Shown: positions 62,793 to 64,000 of the stretch, in pieces | Numbering within the stretch: the first letter of the stretch is position 1 | Layout of the letters: each line of letters opens with the position of its first letter | Source of the DNA: an uncultured Pelagimonas sp. | GTDB taxonomy: Bacteria > Pseudomonadota > Alphaproteobacteria > Rhodobacterales > Rhodobacteraceae | Direction of reading: 5' to 3' | Length of the DNA stretch: 64,000 nt | NCBI RefSeq assembly: GCF_947498515.1 | Contig: NZ_CANMKO010000008.1 | Span: 62,001-126,000 of the forward strand | The notes under the pieces: model-generated | What the model was told of the DNA's origin: nothing | Seen by the model: the letters and a program-made list of their open reading frames with translations, nothing else | Databases searched by the model: none | Made by a program: the position numbers and the translations under genes

Positions 62793-64000
62793 TTAAACGT
62801 CCAGTTCCTCTACGAAACGGGCGTTTTCCTGAATGTACTGGAAGCGCAGCTCTGGCTTTTTTCCCATCAAGCGTTCGACCAGATCACCGGTTTCTCCCGG
62901 TTCATCCTCATCAATCGTGACCCGGATCAGGGTGCGGGTTTTCGGATCCATCGTGGTTTCCTTAAGGTCTTTGGCGTCCATTTCACCAAGACCCTTAAAC
63001 CGCTGCACGTCTATTTTCCCTTTGCCACCAAGGCCTTTTTCCAATGCGCGTTCTTTCTCCACGTCATCAGCCACATAAATGCGCTTGGCCCCTTGGGTCA
63101 GTCGGTAAAGTGGCGGACAAGCAAGATAAAGATGTCCGGTATCAATCATCGGGCGCATTTGAGTGTAGAAAAACGTCATCAAGAGCGCCGCGATATGGGC
63201 CCCGTCAACGTCCGCATCGGTCATGATGATGATCTTGTCATAGCGCAGATCATCGACGTTGAATTTGGTTCCGACACTGACGCCAAGTGCTTCACACAAA
63301 TCACGAATTTCGGCGTTGGACCCGATTTTGTTTGACGCTGCACCAAGCACGTTCAGGATTTTACCCTTGAGCGGCAAAAGAGCTTGGGTCTCGCGGTTGC
63401 GCGCGCCCTTAGCGGAGCCACCGGCCGAGTCACCCTCGACGATGAACAACTCGGTGCCCTCCCGCGACTTGGAGGAACAGTCGGTTAACTTACCGGGAAG
63501 ACGTAGTTTTTTGGTGGCCGTCTTGCGCGCGGTTTCTTTTTCCTGACGACGGCGCAGGCGTTCTTCGGCGCGCAGAACAAGGAAATCGAGGATCGCTCCA
63601 GCGGATTTTGTATCTGATGCCAACCAGTTATCGAAATGGTCGCGGACCGAGTTTTCGACCAATCTCTGGGCCTCGACTGTGGCAAGCCGGTCCTTGGTCT
63701 GGCCAACAAATTCCGGTTCTCGAATAAAACAGGACACAAGGGCGCAGCCGCCGGTGATCAGGTCATCCCTATTGATTTGACTGGACTTTTTGTTGTTCAC
63801 CAACTCGCCATATGCGCGAATTCCCTTGAGGATCGCCGCCCAAAAACCGGCCTCATGGGTGCCGCCTTCGGGGGTTGGGACGGTGTTACAATAGGATTGG
63901 ATGAACCCGTCACGCGATGGGGTCCAGTTGATGGCCCATTCCACCTTGCCCGGCGTGTTAAACTTCTCTTTAAAATCCACAACGCCGGCAAATGGTTTCT
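62793..64000 (-). CDS. parE: DNA topoisomerase IV subunit B, C-terminal part (partial)
   Basis: The frame runs off the right edge. The visible ~401 residues include E-G-G-T-H-E-A-G-F-W, the TOPRIM motif I-V-E-G-D-S-A-G-G-S-A, P-L-K-G-K-I-L-N-V, M-T-D-A-D-V-D-G-A-H-I, and R-F-K-G-L-G-E-M. The inner sequence L-G-A-A-S-N-K-I-G-S-N-A-E-I and the overall spacing fit ParE rather than GyrB. With ParC it decatenates chromosomes. Confidence 0.9.
   Translation of the reverse strand, partial: KPFAGVVDFKEKFNTPGKVEWAINWTPSRDGFIQSYCNTVPTPEGGTHEAGFWAAILKGIRAYGELVNNKKSSQINRDDLITGGCALVSCFIREPEFVGQTKDRLATVEAQRLVENSVRDHFDNWLASDTKSAGAILDFLVLRAEERLRRRQEKETARKTATKKLRLPGKLTDCSSKSREGTELFIVEGDSAGGSAKGARNRETQALLPLKGKILNVLGAASNKIGSNAEIRDLCEALGVSVGTKFNVDDLRYDKIIIMTDADVDGAHIAALLMTFFYTQMRPMIDTGHLYLACPPLYRLTQGAKRIYVADDVEKERALEKGLGGKGKIDVQRFKGLGEMDAKDLKETTMDPKTRTLIRVTIDEDEPGETGDLVERLMGKKPELRFQYIQENARFVEELDV

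Overview
The window looks like a chromosomal segment of a marine-type alphaproteobacterium of the Rhodobacterales (Roseobacter group). The reasons are a SAM/SAH-type riboswitch in front of metK, the irr/fabA/fabB/fabI neighbourhood, an aroA-cmk-rpsA-ihfB-lapA-trpF order, a miaB-phoH-ybeY-corC-lnt-metK order, a giant RTX protein with a C-terminal Hint domain, and GC-rich codon use. Taxonomy is inferred from gene content, not from rRNA.

Layout. 1-10 kb: the edge of an RTX-like gene, a lipoprotein hydrolase, an MsbA-like ABC exporter, a DUF4405 membrane protein, a secreted 5'-nucleotidase, an SDR/MerR pair with a MerR-type operator, and a DUF952-pyrD-arsC-like overlapping operon. 9.6-22.4 kb: trpF, lapA, ihfB, rpsA, cmk, aroA and trmB, all on the minus strand. 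This housekeeping row is interrupted by two accessory blocks: GNAT, NTF2-like enzymes and an HxlR regulator between ihfB and rpsA; and a frameshifted KAP NTPase plus a nitroreductase/HxlR pair between rpsA and cmk. 22.5-31.7 kb: LysR/DUF1330 pair, metK with its riboswitch, lnt, corC, ybeY, phoH, a lipoprotein/OmpA pair sharing a 34-residue motif, and miaB. 31.9-38.3 kb: a possible glycosyltransferase, fabI, fabB, a NYN-LOTUS protein, fabA, irr and tRNA-Leu(UAA). 38.3-45.8 kb: TPR protein, an Lrp-type regulator divergent from a bifunctional putA, rhomboid protease, GFA protein, phytanoyl-CoA dioxygenase family protein and inositol monophosphatase. 45.8-53 kb: small envelope proteins, aspartate aminotransferase, XRE regulator plus sdhE, an MltB-type transglycosylase, DUF1801, VOC and AraC proteins. 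53-61 kb: one 2,637-residue RTX/Hint protein with large in-frame repeats. 61.6-64 kb: cytochrome c, a putative HExxH lipoprotein, and the 3' part of parE.

How it fits together. Most of the window is core metabolism and envelope biogenesis: pyrimidine, tryptophan and shikimate steps, unsaturated fatty acid synthesis, lipoprotein N-acylation and ribosome maturation. Regulator-target pairs are frequent and mostly divergent: LysR/DUF1330, HxlR/NTF2-like, HxlR/nitroreductase and Lrp/putA. No complete phage, CRISPR array, intact insertion sequence or recognised complete defence system was seen. The most unusual items are the nearly identical 427-bp segments repeated at 825-bp spacing inside the RTX gene, the split KAP NTPase, the paired envelope motif, and two families of intergenic palindromic elements.
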